Source: Helichrysum umbraculigerum
Taxonomy: Eukaryota > Streptophyta > Magnoliopsida > Asterales > Asteraceae
Reading direction: 5' to 3'
DNA: 64,000 nucleotides
Assembly (NCBI GenBank): GCA_949592205.1
Contig: CATIUR010000005.1
Span: 111,985,777 to 112,049,776, forward strand
Each line of letters starts with the position of its first letter. Within the stretch, counting starts at the first letter, position 1. A program made the translations under genes and the position numbers. Below are positions 55,287-64,000 of this stretch, one piece after another. The notes under the pieces were generated by a model that was given only the letters and a program-made list of their open reading frames with translations, was not told the DNA's origin and did not search any database.

Positions 55287-57631
55287 TGTAACACCCCCAA
55301 ATTTGATGATTTGCGGAAGCTTGATTTGGGTGTTACTAATCAATAACAAAGCACAAAGATAAATAGCAAACGACTCTATATGCGTCGTTTAAACAAAATA
55401 TATTGATAATTGAAATGTTTACAACATTTAAAGATTTACATAGCTCGAGTTAATTAAAATGAGATTTCAGTACATAAGTACTTATACAAAATATACTAAT
55501 GCAAGAAAATCTCAATCGTCTGTATGCTGACTCGAGCTAAATCCTGAAGCAGAAACATCCTACTGCTGGGTACCTGCGATATATGCTAAAAGGTCAGCTA
55601 TAAAGCTGGTGAGCTCACAGGTTTGAAATCAAGTAATATTGTATGAACCGCAAGATTTAAATAATGAATTGCATCCAGCAATTAAATAGTGAATTGCATC
55701 CAGCAATTTAATGATAATCATCGTGTATACAGCCATGAGCACATAGTTGAGCTTAACTCGAGGGCCGGGTCCCCTATAGAGAATTCCGGGCGAGGTGCCT
55801 CCACGAATGCCTAATCAACATTCGTCTTCCCAAATATTAGTACGTCCGTTTACCCGGTTAGTGCTTGCTAACCCGGACGAGGAGGGTCAATCCTATATGG
55901 TACCATATACTAATATTCACGCTACAACGTATTAACAACTATGCTGACGGAGGACTTTAAATGATTAGTTTCGAAAAACTCATGTAGTATATGAAAAATT
56001 GGTACTTGCGTTCACATGTTAAAAGTTGAGCAGTATATCACACCCCTGAGTAAAACAGTAAAAGAGGGGCTATGAGACTCACCTGAGTCTGAATGCGTTT
56101 AAACAAACGTAAGTTGATTAGCGAGAAATGAAGTCCAACGACTTGTAACCTGAGGGTGTCCACGACACGCGATGGTTATAATCATGATTGGGTATCTCAA
56201 AAGATCACCCTTGTAGTTGTTACACAACTATATATGTCCAAATTACTTCGATTTGGTTGATTTGTTAAGCGTTTAAAAATGTGTACGGCCCGTTGGTGAC
56301 GGATTTGAAATAATATACTTTAAATATTATTATTTTGTAATTGGCGTTTTGCACTTAAAAGTGTGTCCCAAAGTGTTTTATAAGTCGTATCGTATAAGGG
56401 TTTGAGGTTATATAGTTCCGACACTTAGTGTAATTTAGATTTGAAAACCTGCTGTTTTATGCGACACTAAATGCGACACAAAGGTTGTTATGCGACACAA
56501 TGGTTGTGTCGCATAGGAGAGCGACACAATGTCCATACGACACAAGGGTTGTGTCGCATGGATGCGAAATGCTGATTCAACAGCGACATAGTGATTGTGT
56601 CGTATAAAGGTATGCGACATAGTGGTTGTGTCGCATGACTTGCGACACAAATTATCTGGTACGACATAAGGTACGACACAAGGGATTTTATGCGACATAA
56701 AGGCTAAAATACGACACAACATGCGACACAATGCTTGTGTCGCATGGATGAACACCAGCCCAGAAATCCAGCTGTCAACGTTAATTCCGACCAAAAATCC
56801 GTTTTAAACTCGTTTTTAAGCTGTAAATTCGTGTTATATACTTTGTAATGGACATATACTAGTTATAATAACATCCACAAATGAAAAATACTAAGAATCG
56901 AGAGATTTCGGGATTTTTTCGGAAACTTACAATTTGCCGAAATGAAATTCCGGAAAGGTAGAAATGTAGATCGTTGCGAGGTGGTCGTGAATCTCTAAAA
57001 ATATTTGTGATCCGGTCGCGTTTCGTGGTAGTATTTTGCGGTTTTGTGAGTTTGGGGTATTTTGGTGAAAGAGAGAAAGAAAGAGAGAGATAGAAGAAAG
57101 AGATAGAATGAAGAAAAGTGAAGTGGGAGGTGGGGGTTATCCCCACTTTCCAGCTTTTCGCCCCGCGTCCCGTGCGGTGTTCGTTTGCTCCGTCATTTAA
57201 CGTTAAATAATTATTTACATTGTAATTATAAGTTTTAAAATAAAATTTATTACGCGATATATTATTTAAAGATTTTACAAGTCATTTTATATTTGTGTTA
57301 TAAAACGTAAGTTAGTTTATTTCATTTGCGCGTTTTAATATTTTGAATTGTATAAGTTCGGTTTGTATGATACGAATGAATACGAAATATTATCAAAATA
57401 ATATTTTTGGACATAGAAGCGTTATTTAATAAAATGGGTCACCAACGTCCGTATTTGATTGAATCGAAATACATTCGATTTAAATAGCGTACGATTTAAT
57501 CAAATCGCATTTTCATATATATTTAACAATATATATAATTCGATACATTAATTAGCCTAACCAGGAACTAATTACATGTATTAACATATGATTAGGCACT
57601 AATTACTAGTCCTAATTTGGCGGGTGTTACA
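55287..57631 (-). mobile_element. Tekay-type solo LTR, TSD cttta
   Basis: A complete 2345-base LTR begins TGTAACACCCCC and ends ggcgggtgttaca on the plus strand. The duplication cttta is at 55282-55286 and 57632-57636. Modules on the minus strand are: TCACCAACG inverted box at 57439-57447, GA-rich leader 57066-57100, GCGACACAA/TTGTGTCGC array 56460-56743, and CGTTGGTGA at 56291-56299. There is no internal region, so the element was removed by recombination between its LTRs. It lies in the same orientation as the LTR it entered. Confidence 0.93.
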
Positions 57632-57636
57632 CTTTA

Positions 57637-57760
57637 GGTGACGGGGGTCCGGGGGCAGCGCCCCTGGTTAGGGGGTTCCAGGGGTGGCAACCCCTGGCGG
57701 GGTCCAAGGGGCTGGCCCCTGGCGGGGTCCAAGGGGCTAGCCCCTGGCTGGGGTTGAATT
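57637..57760. repeat. GC-rich tandem repeat in the Tekay-C LTR
   Basis: Tandem and near-tandem copies of a unit of about 25 bases (ggggtccaaggggctggccc plus ctggc) form a locally very GC-rich island in an AT-rich setting. The last two or three units are nearly exact. It starts right beside the solo LTR insertion site. Confidence 0.8.
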
Positions 57761-57827
57761 TGGGTGAAATCAAGTGATAAATTTTTGGTCTCAATACTTA
57801 GTAAAAATGGTTGGAAACTTTCTGTTT

Positions 57828-58238
57828 TTAGCGTCACTTATAGCGACACTTAAGGTTTAGGCGACACTTAGGAAGTGTCGCATAAATTTGCGAAATATGA
57901 GTTTAGGGCGTCACTTAGAGAAGTGACGCATATGGTGGCGACACTTAGGCAGTGACGGTAACAAGTGTCGGTTTAAGGTTCTAGGCGTCACTAGAGTAGT
58001 GTCGGGCAAGAGTGTCGTATAAAATTAGATTTCGATCATAGGCGTCACTTAGGCAAGTGACGCTAGTAGTGACGGATATTGAAAATGCGTCACTTAGGTA
58101 GTGACGGGAAAAGAGGGCTTTTAGAGACACTTAAGCAAAATTAGGGTTTTTAGCGACACTCAGTGCGTCACTTAAGTGACGCACGAAGTGACGCTGGTCT
58201 GTAGTCGTCGTTGCGTCACTTAAGTCTAATGACGGGTT
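57828..58238. repeat. GCGTCAC/GTGACGC array in the Tekay-C LTR
   Basis: More than twenty copies of GCGTCACTTA, GCGACACTTA or their complements occur in both orientations, including the palindrome GCGTCACTTAAGTGACGC near 58160. It occupies the same relative place as the arrays of the other Tekay-type LTRs but with a different unit. Confidence 0.88.
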
Positions 58239-59200
58239 TTTGAGCCAAAAACGAGTTTTCCGGTTTCCTTTTGGTCCGATTCTTTTACCCAACCCTTATA
58301 TGGACATTAATAACTTATATAAACAACAAACATGTAAATATGAGTGAAATCGGAGAGTTTCGGGTTTTTGTCGGAAACTTACGCGGAGTCGAAATGAAAA
58401 TCCGAAAAGATGAGGTTGTAGATCGTTGCGAAGGTGATGGTGATGGTTCATTTTCTGCAAAGGGCTTCGAGATTTGATGACGTTTGATGGTGTTATTTGA
58501 GGTTTTAAGGTGATGGTGATGGTGGAATTTTTGAGAGAAAGAAAGAGAGAGAGAGAGAGAGAAGAAGAAAGTGGATGATGATGATGAAATGAGATGGTGG
58601 GGTGGGGGTTTCCCCCTTTGTTGGCCAGTTGGGTGGGGCCCACGGGTGTGGGCTTCATCCATTTTTCGTTCCCTGCATTCGTGCTCCATGCGGTGTTCGT
58701 TTTCCCGATCGTTTTATGTCAATTTATTTAATTTACGCGTTTAAATGTACTTTTCAAGTTGCGAATAATTTCCCACTATTTTGTTGAAGTATTTTAATAT
58801 TTGCGTTATAAAATATTACTTTTAACTTATTTTGTTTTGTTTGTGCGTTTATTATTTTAATTGTGTAAATGTTATATGTACGATACAAAATTTGAATTGT
58901 AATGTTATTAACAATAATATTTCTGGATATAATAGTGTCATTAAATAATATTATATTATCTAACAAAAATCGTTCACCAACGTCCGTATTTAACTGAATC
59001 GAATTACATTCGATTGAAAACTGTGCACGATCTAATCCAATCGCGTATTCGTATATATTTATCAATATATATTTTGATACATTAATTAGCCTAACACAGA
59101 ACTAATTACATGTATAAATCATAGAATTAGGCACTGAATACTAGTCCTAATTTGGCGGTTGTTACATTCTCCCCCTGTTAAGTGAATTTCGTCCCGAAAT

Positions 59201-60029
59201 TTAAGTCGAAGTCGTATTTGAAGTAGCATAAGTGAATAACTGAGGATACTTGAGTTTCATTTGATCTTCCCGTTCCCAAGTGAATTCCGGACCACGCCGC
59301 GAATTCCACCTAACCTTGACGATGGGAATATGACTTTGTTTGAGTTGTTTGACCTCACGGTCCATGATTTCAGCGGGTTCCTCAACGAAGTGAAGCTTCT
59401 TATCGACGCAAATCTCGTCAAGTGGTATGATAAGTGTCTCATCGGACAGGCATTTCTTTAAGTTAGAAATGTGGAAGGTGGGGTGCACGCTGCTGAGTTC
59501 GGATGGCAGCTGCAGTCGATATGCCACGGGGCCAATCCGTTCGAGGATCTCAAAAGGCCCAATGTACCTGGGATTTAATTTCCTGCGTTTACCGAACCGG
59601 ATTACGCCTTTCAAAGGAGATACTTTCAAGAGTACTCGATCCCCAACCTGGAACTCGAGTGGTTTGCGTCTCACGTCAGCATAACTTTTCTGACGATCAC
59701 GTGCGGCTTTGAGTCGGTTTTGGATTTCAACAATTTTCTCGGTGGTTTAGTGTATCAGTTCAGGACCAGTGAGTTGACTATCTCCCACTTCAGTCCAACA
59801 AATCGGTGATCGGCACTTACGACCGTACAGTGCCTCAAAAGGTTCAGCTTTGATGCTGGCGTGATAGCTGTTATTGTAGGAAAACTCACATAACGGTAGG
59901 TGTCTTTCCCAGTTGGTACCGAAATCAACTACGCAGGCTCGTAGCATGTCTTCCAGTGTCTGAATAGTTCGTTCACTCTGGCCATCGGTTTGAGGATGGT
60001 ACGCGGTACTCATATCGAGACGGGGTACC
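59201..60029 (-). pseudogene. Tekay-C integrase C-terminus and chromodomain
   Basis: On the minus strand: MSTAYHPQTDGQSERT (end of the integrase core), CEFSYNNSYHASIKAEPFEA, a TAA in place of the family glutamate codon just after GPELIH, the GPF domain (KLNPRYIGPFEILERIGPVA), and a chromodomain (EEPAEIMDREVKQL, IVKVRWNSRRGPEFTWERED) up to the stop at 59201. The segment between integrase and chromodomain is open here, unlike Tekay-B. The upstream edge is the Athila solo LTR. At the join an extra C (GGTACCCCG) shifts the frame relative to the family. Confidence 0.9.
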
Positions 60030-61896
60030 TGATGTGCCCCCAGCGGTCGGTTCAGGAATCGCTTCCCATCGTTGCAGACCTTTCCGCTAGGCGCGGCACC
60101 AGTGGTGGTTTTAAATTTATAATAGTCGGGGGAGCCTAAACCTCCGTCCTACTTACTAATACTGGGTTTGAATACCTGGTATGAGTATCTGGTAAGGATG
60201 ATCCAGGGTCGTTCCTCACGACGGTAGAATTGAGACAGAGCTAGTTCTGACAACTTAGTACTTAAGCTAGGGTTTTGAAAGATTGAAAGGTGATTGTTTT
60301 TGGGTTTTTATTTATTTAAAATACGAAAACTAAGAAAGCATAAAAGTAAAGGGAGGCTAGCAGATATATAACACTTAAGGATAACAAAGACGTGGTTCAT
60401 CATGATTTAGGATAGCGTATTGTTGGAATGATGATTATTGGGGACACATTTAGCTAACAGACAAATAAACTTAGGTGTAAACACTAGGACCCTACTTATT
60501 TAGTTCCGGTTCTAAATTAGTATGTCACTGAGTACCTAGGTTATCGTGATTCTGATCAGAACAGGTTGCTCAACCCCCCAACACTACCCTTGTGATGGTA
60601 CAGTGACCCTTGCTCAACTACCCTGTTACGGAATAGTGAGTCTCTAGAGATAACTCCGGGGTGCATGCATGAGGTAACAAACTGCCATTAAGGATACTCT
60701 GACCTTTCTTAACACCTATGTCTAAATGTTATTACCTAATTGTGTGTTGGTTGTTTACTTTGTTATTCTAAACTGTCAGTTAAGTGGAATAAAGCGGTTT
60801 AAGCATCTTAGACTACTGACGAGTCTTTGCTTTCTTTTCAGAATTCCTTATTCAAACATTTTAAGCTCAAGTACTTCCGTCATGAATTAGACCCTCCTTT
60901 ACAATCAGACGTTCATCCCTAGGTATACTTACGGTGTACAGTGCATTAAGTATTTCCACAGCTTGTATAATTCTAAGTATACTCACTGTGTACAGTACTT
61001 TTAAGGTTTAGCATTTCCACAGCTTTATGTATCCTAGACCATGTTCTAGAAGGGTGGCTTCTAGGTAATTCACGATGAGATGATCCTACGGCATTTCCTT
61101 AGCTTCTACGTATTTGTACTCCACACGAGGTGTTTCCAATGCTATACGAAGTACAGTGCCATTTTATGGAGTCTCATAGCTTCATACTGTAACAGAGATG
61201 ACTATATCTACGTAGTATTTGGGTTTGCAAAGTCCTATCCTAGGGGCAATAGTCACGTGAAAGACTGGAAAGGGTGAACGATAAAGTCTATATTCAGGAT
61301 AAGTTTAGACTGATAACAACGTAAAACAACTCCCATTTATATAATAATTGGGGACATTATTCCACAACGGATTGTGCCCACGACTTTCATAGCTTCCACG
61401 TTCCGTACTCCACACATTAGTGATGTTTCCGGCGCTATATAAATGAAAGCCGTATGACGTTACTTCCGTTGTTTCATAATGATATCATCCCAATCACAAC
61501 AAACTACTCATTAATCATGGCAAACATACAAGCACACTACTCACAATGCATAGCAATAAACATTTCTAATATTAATAAATCACATACATCAAACAAGAAC
61601 AATATGACAAATTAATAATAGAAAGGATAGAAAATACCGATAGGAATTGCGAGCAGAATAACACTTGTATTTCTTCATTAATATCCAAGCATTACATAAG
61701 CTAGCCTCTATTAATTAACTACATAACTAATCTAAATTAATTAACACTAGTAGTGCTAGAGAGAGAAACTAGAGAGAAGAACTAACTACATGAACAATTC
61801 TCCTCTAACTCCTAAGAGTAGTGCTAGAGAGAGAATTCTAGAGAGAGAAAGAAGAAATGAGAGAATGAGGTGTGTGAAATGAGGTGAATGAGGCCT

Positions 61897-61905
61897 CTAT
61901 TTATA
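61897..61905 (-). promoter_or_regulatory. Probable TATA box of the Athila solo LTR
   Basis: TATAAATAG on the minus strand occurs in the same context as in the Athila LTR at 4857-4865, with the palindrome array about 70-200 bases upstream. Confidence 0.6.
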
Positions 61906-61974
61906 GGCAAGGGCTTGGAAGAGGGTTACAAGCACTTATGCACAAGATACAAGCCACAAAAGCAAAAGAAAATC

Positions 61975-62105
61975 ACACGGGCACCCCTAGGGCCGTACAC
62001 GGCCTTGCCAGAGCCGTACACGGCCTCTAGCAGGCCGTACACTGCCATATTAGGGCCGTACACGGCCATCCCCAAGCAATACACGGCCGTGTGGTAGGCC
62101 GTGTG
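61975..62105. repeat. GGCCGTACACGGCC array in the Athila solo LTR
   Basis: About five spaced units of GGCCGTACACGGCC and variants form the counterpart of the array at 4950-5065. The spacers have diverged while the palindromic cores are kept. Confidence 0.8.
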
Positions 62106-62611
62106 ATGTTTTCGGCTTTTCTCGTTGCTTAAATTGTGCGTATCTTCTTCGTTTCTTGTCCGTTTGCTCCGATTCTTTCGCCCATGCTTTCGTAATTCCG
62201 TTACGCTTCTAATGATACCAATTTTGTAGAAATTGGAGGTGTGGAGCCCAGGCATGTTCGGAATACGTTTTGTGTTCTTCGGAAGCAGTGTTCGGCTTGT
62301 AACTTTCTCCTCCTTGATCCAAATTGAGATTTCTTTATATCCACGCTCTCGTAATCTCCATAGCTACAAAATAAGATAAGAATGAGGTCTTGGTATGGAT
62401 TTACAGTAGATTTTAAGTGTTGCTCAATTCGGTGCCTATTTCGGCTAGTTTTCCGACCTTTTTGCATGATTTTCGAAAGACCAACAAGTTTATACCTTTC
62501 TAACAAAAGTTGGTAAATAATGATGATTTTAAGATGTATTTGTTAGAAACGAGCTAAATATAGGACAAATAACGTAGGTAAAAACGTGACTTTTTGCGCT
62601 ACATCAGTACC

Positions 62612-64000
62612 CAATGATTTCTGGAGTGATTGCCAAAAGTGAGAGGTGAAACGAGCATCCCTGTCAGAGATAATCGAGATTGGGACACAATGTCGGCAAA
62701 TGATCTCTTTGATGTAGATTTGTATGAGGCGTTCCATTTTATCGGTTTCTCTGATTGCCAAGAAATGAGCTGATTTGGTGAGACGATCGACGATCACCCA
62801 AATGGTATCACAACCGCTCGCCGACTTAGGGAGTTTGGTTATGAAATCCAGGGCAATCTGTTCCCATTTCCATTCAGGAATGTCGGGTTGTTGGAGTAAA
62901 CCAGAAGGTTTTTGATGTTCGGTTTTGACTTTCGATCAAGTAAGGCACTTGCTGACGTATGTGGCGATTTCGGCTTTCATGCTCGGCCACCAATAGAATT
63001 CCTTGATGCCGTGGTACATTTTATTGGATCCCAGATGAATAGAATATTTGGACTTGTGAGCTTCATCCATCACCAAGTCCCGCAGGTTCCCAAAACTAGG
63101 CAACCAGATTCGGTTAGAGAAACACCTAACTCCGTTAGGTTTGATTTCGAATTGTTTGTCCATGCCCCGTAAGGCTTCTTTTTTGACATTGTCGGTTTTG
63201 AGAGCTTCAAGTTGAGCTGCGAGAATCTGAATGTTCAAATCGTTGTGAATGGTCATACTGAGGGCTCGGACTCGAAGTGGTTTCGATCGTTCTTTCCGAC
63301 TGAGGGCATCGGCAACAACATTTGCCTTACCCGGATGGTATTTGATTTCGCAATCGTAATCGGTAAGCAACTCGACCCATCGACGTTGCCTCATGTTGAG
63401 ATCCTTTTGATCGAATATGTGTTGGAGACTTTTGTGGTCGGTAAAGATTGTGCACTTAGTGCCGTAAAGTTAATGTCTCCAGATTTTGAGAGCAAACACG
63501 ACAGCTCCAAGTTCGAGGTCATGAGTAGTGTAATTCTTTTCGTGGATTTTGAGTTGTCGTGAGGCGTAGGCAATAACCTTGTCCCGTTGTATCAACACGC
63601 AACCGAGACCTTGATGAGAAGCATCGCAGTATACCACAAAGTCATCGGTGCCTTCGGGTAGTGATAGAATTGGAGCACTGCAAAGCTTTTGTTTCAGAAG
63701 TTGGAACGCTGACTCTTGTTTATCAGTCTAATCGAACTTTTTGTCTTTCTGAGTCATTGTCGTGAGTGGTTGAGCTATTTTAGAGAAGTTCTCGATGAAT
63801 CGACGATAATACCCCGCCAATCCCAAGAATTGGCGTACCTCGGTGGGAGTGGCTGGCGCTTGCCAGTTCTTGATGGCCTCGATTTTTGATGGGTCTACAT
63901 GAATTCCCTGACTATCAATCACGTGTCCAAGGAATTGAATGGTTTTTATCCAGAACTCACACTTAGAGAATTTGGCGTAAAGCTCCTCGTGTCTAAGTAG
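62612..64000 (-). pseudogene. Tekay-C reverse transcriptase end, RNase H and integrase start, broken
   Basis: On the minus strand from the window edge: the reverse transcriptase end (MIDSQGIHVDPSKIEAIKNW, VRQFLGLAGYYRRFIENFSK), a TAG in place of tryptophan after KKFD, RNase H (VVYCDASHQGLGCVL), a TAA where the family has a tyrosine codon just before LYGTK, then FTDHKSLQHIFDQKDLN, YHPGKANVVADALSRKE, the integrase zinc domain (MYHGIKEFYWWPSMKAEI, CLT and then a TGA for cysteine) and the core to FWQSLQKSLGT, where the Athila solo LTR begins. At least three stops make it inactive. The N-terminal part is outside the window. Confidence 0.88.

Larger units (their letters stand above)
57637..59166 (-). 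repeat. Tekay-C 3' LTR, inner part
   Basis: The LTR resumes with the GC-rich tandem repeat, then a long array of GCGTCACTTA/TAAGTGACGC and GCGACACTTA units (57828-58238), a GA-rich leader (58535-58562) and the inverted box TCACCAACG (58974-58982). It ends in ggcggttgttaca next to the polypurine tract. The frames near 58271-58689 are not credible genes. Confidence 0.88.
60030..62606 (-). mobile_element. Athila-type solo LTR, TSD gtacc
   Basis: A complete 2577-base LTR reads tgatgtgccccc ... gcgctacatca on the plus strand, with duplication gtacc at 60025-60029 and 62607-62611. It is homologous to the Athila 3' LTR at 2986-5557. On the minus strand it holds the GGCCGTACACGGCC array (62105-61975), a TATA box TATAAATAG at 61905-61897 and a CT-rich leader (61860-61755). 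No internal sequence is left. It splits the Tekay-C integrase. The proline/tyrosine-rich frame at 61888-62097 is only the array translated. Confidence 0.93.
54188..64000 (-). mobile_element. Tekay chromovirus Tekay-C, minus strand, runs off the window
   Basis: On the minus strand, pol enters at the window edge (64000), is split by an Athila solo LTR (60030-62606), ends at 59201, and is followed by the polypurine tract (59177-59167) and the 3' LTR (59166-57637 and 55281-54188), which is itself split by a Tekay solo LTR. The LTR outer end reads cgtaacaccccc where family members have tgtaacaccc. The five bases before it (acagg) would be one half of the target duplication; the other half and the 5' LTR lie to the right of the window. 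Confidence 0.9.

Overview
The window is plant nuclear DNA made almost entirely of nested LTR retrotransposons. I found no convincing ordinary host gene, rRNA, tRNA or CRISPR array. Every coding region I can name is a retroelement domain: Ty1/Copia Sirevirus and another Copia gag, and Ty3/Gypsy Tekay chromovirus, Tat and Athila. The mix of Tekay, Athila, Tat with a second archaeal-type RNase H, and a Sirevirus with an env-like ORF points to an angiosperm, probably a eudicot. Asteraceae would fit, but that is inference from family resemblance.

Layout, left to right. 1-2755 is AT-rich relic sequence with a Copia gag fragment at 643-1029. 2756-2985 is a broken Tekay-type LTR. 2986-18319 is a minus-strand Athila element: 3' LTR 2986-5557, 3' non-coding region, a small ORF and an integrase. 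It is split by a complete non-autonomous Tekay-type element at 5994-14775 (target-site duplication, TSD, ggggt). From 18320 to 46941 lies a minus-strand Tat element (Tat-A). Its 3' LTR is split by a complete Sirevirus (18488-30325, TSD cctta) and its reverse transcriptase by a complete Tekay element (Tekay-B, 35944-46306, TSD atatc). A plus-strand Tat element (Tat-B, 46942-53419) begins inside the Tat-A reverse transcriptase. Its integrase stops at a GTTCG-rich inverted-repeat element (53420-54187), which abuts a minus-strand Tekay element (Tekay-C, 54188 to beyond 64000). Tekay-C carries two solo LTRs: a Tekay one in its own LTR (55287-57631, TSD cttta) and an Athila one in its integrase (60030-62606, TSD gtacc).

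The nesting gives an order of events: Athila before the non-autonomous element; Tat-A before the Sirevirus, Tekay-B and Tat-B; Tat-B before the GTTCG element, then Tekay-C, then the two solo LTRs. The missing halves of Tekay-C, Tat-B and Tat-A should lie, in that order, to the right of the window.

The most interesting object is a probable four-exon gene on the plus strand at 30831-32331, antisense to Tat-A, between its integrase and 3' LTR. Three short introns with GT-AG borders join four ORF segments in frame into about 436 codons ending in a coiled coil. Other unusual signals are: strong enrichment of GGATCC in Tat sequence only; arrays built on a GCGACA/TGTCGC core at a shared position in every Tekay-type LTR; a conserved inverted pair CGTTGGTGA/TCACCAACG in those LTRs; a GGCCGTGTACGGCC array upstream of the Athila TATA box; a hairpin plus polypurine module repeated inside Athila; and a non-autonomous element whose only coding content is a coiled coil plus zinc knuckles but which keeps the Tekay leader.
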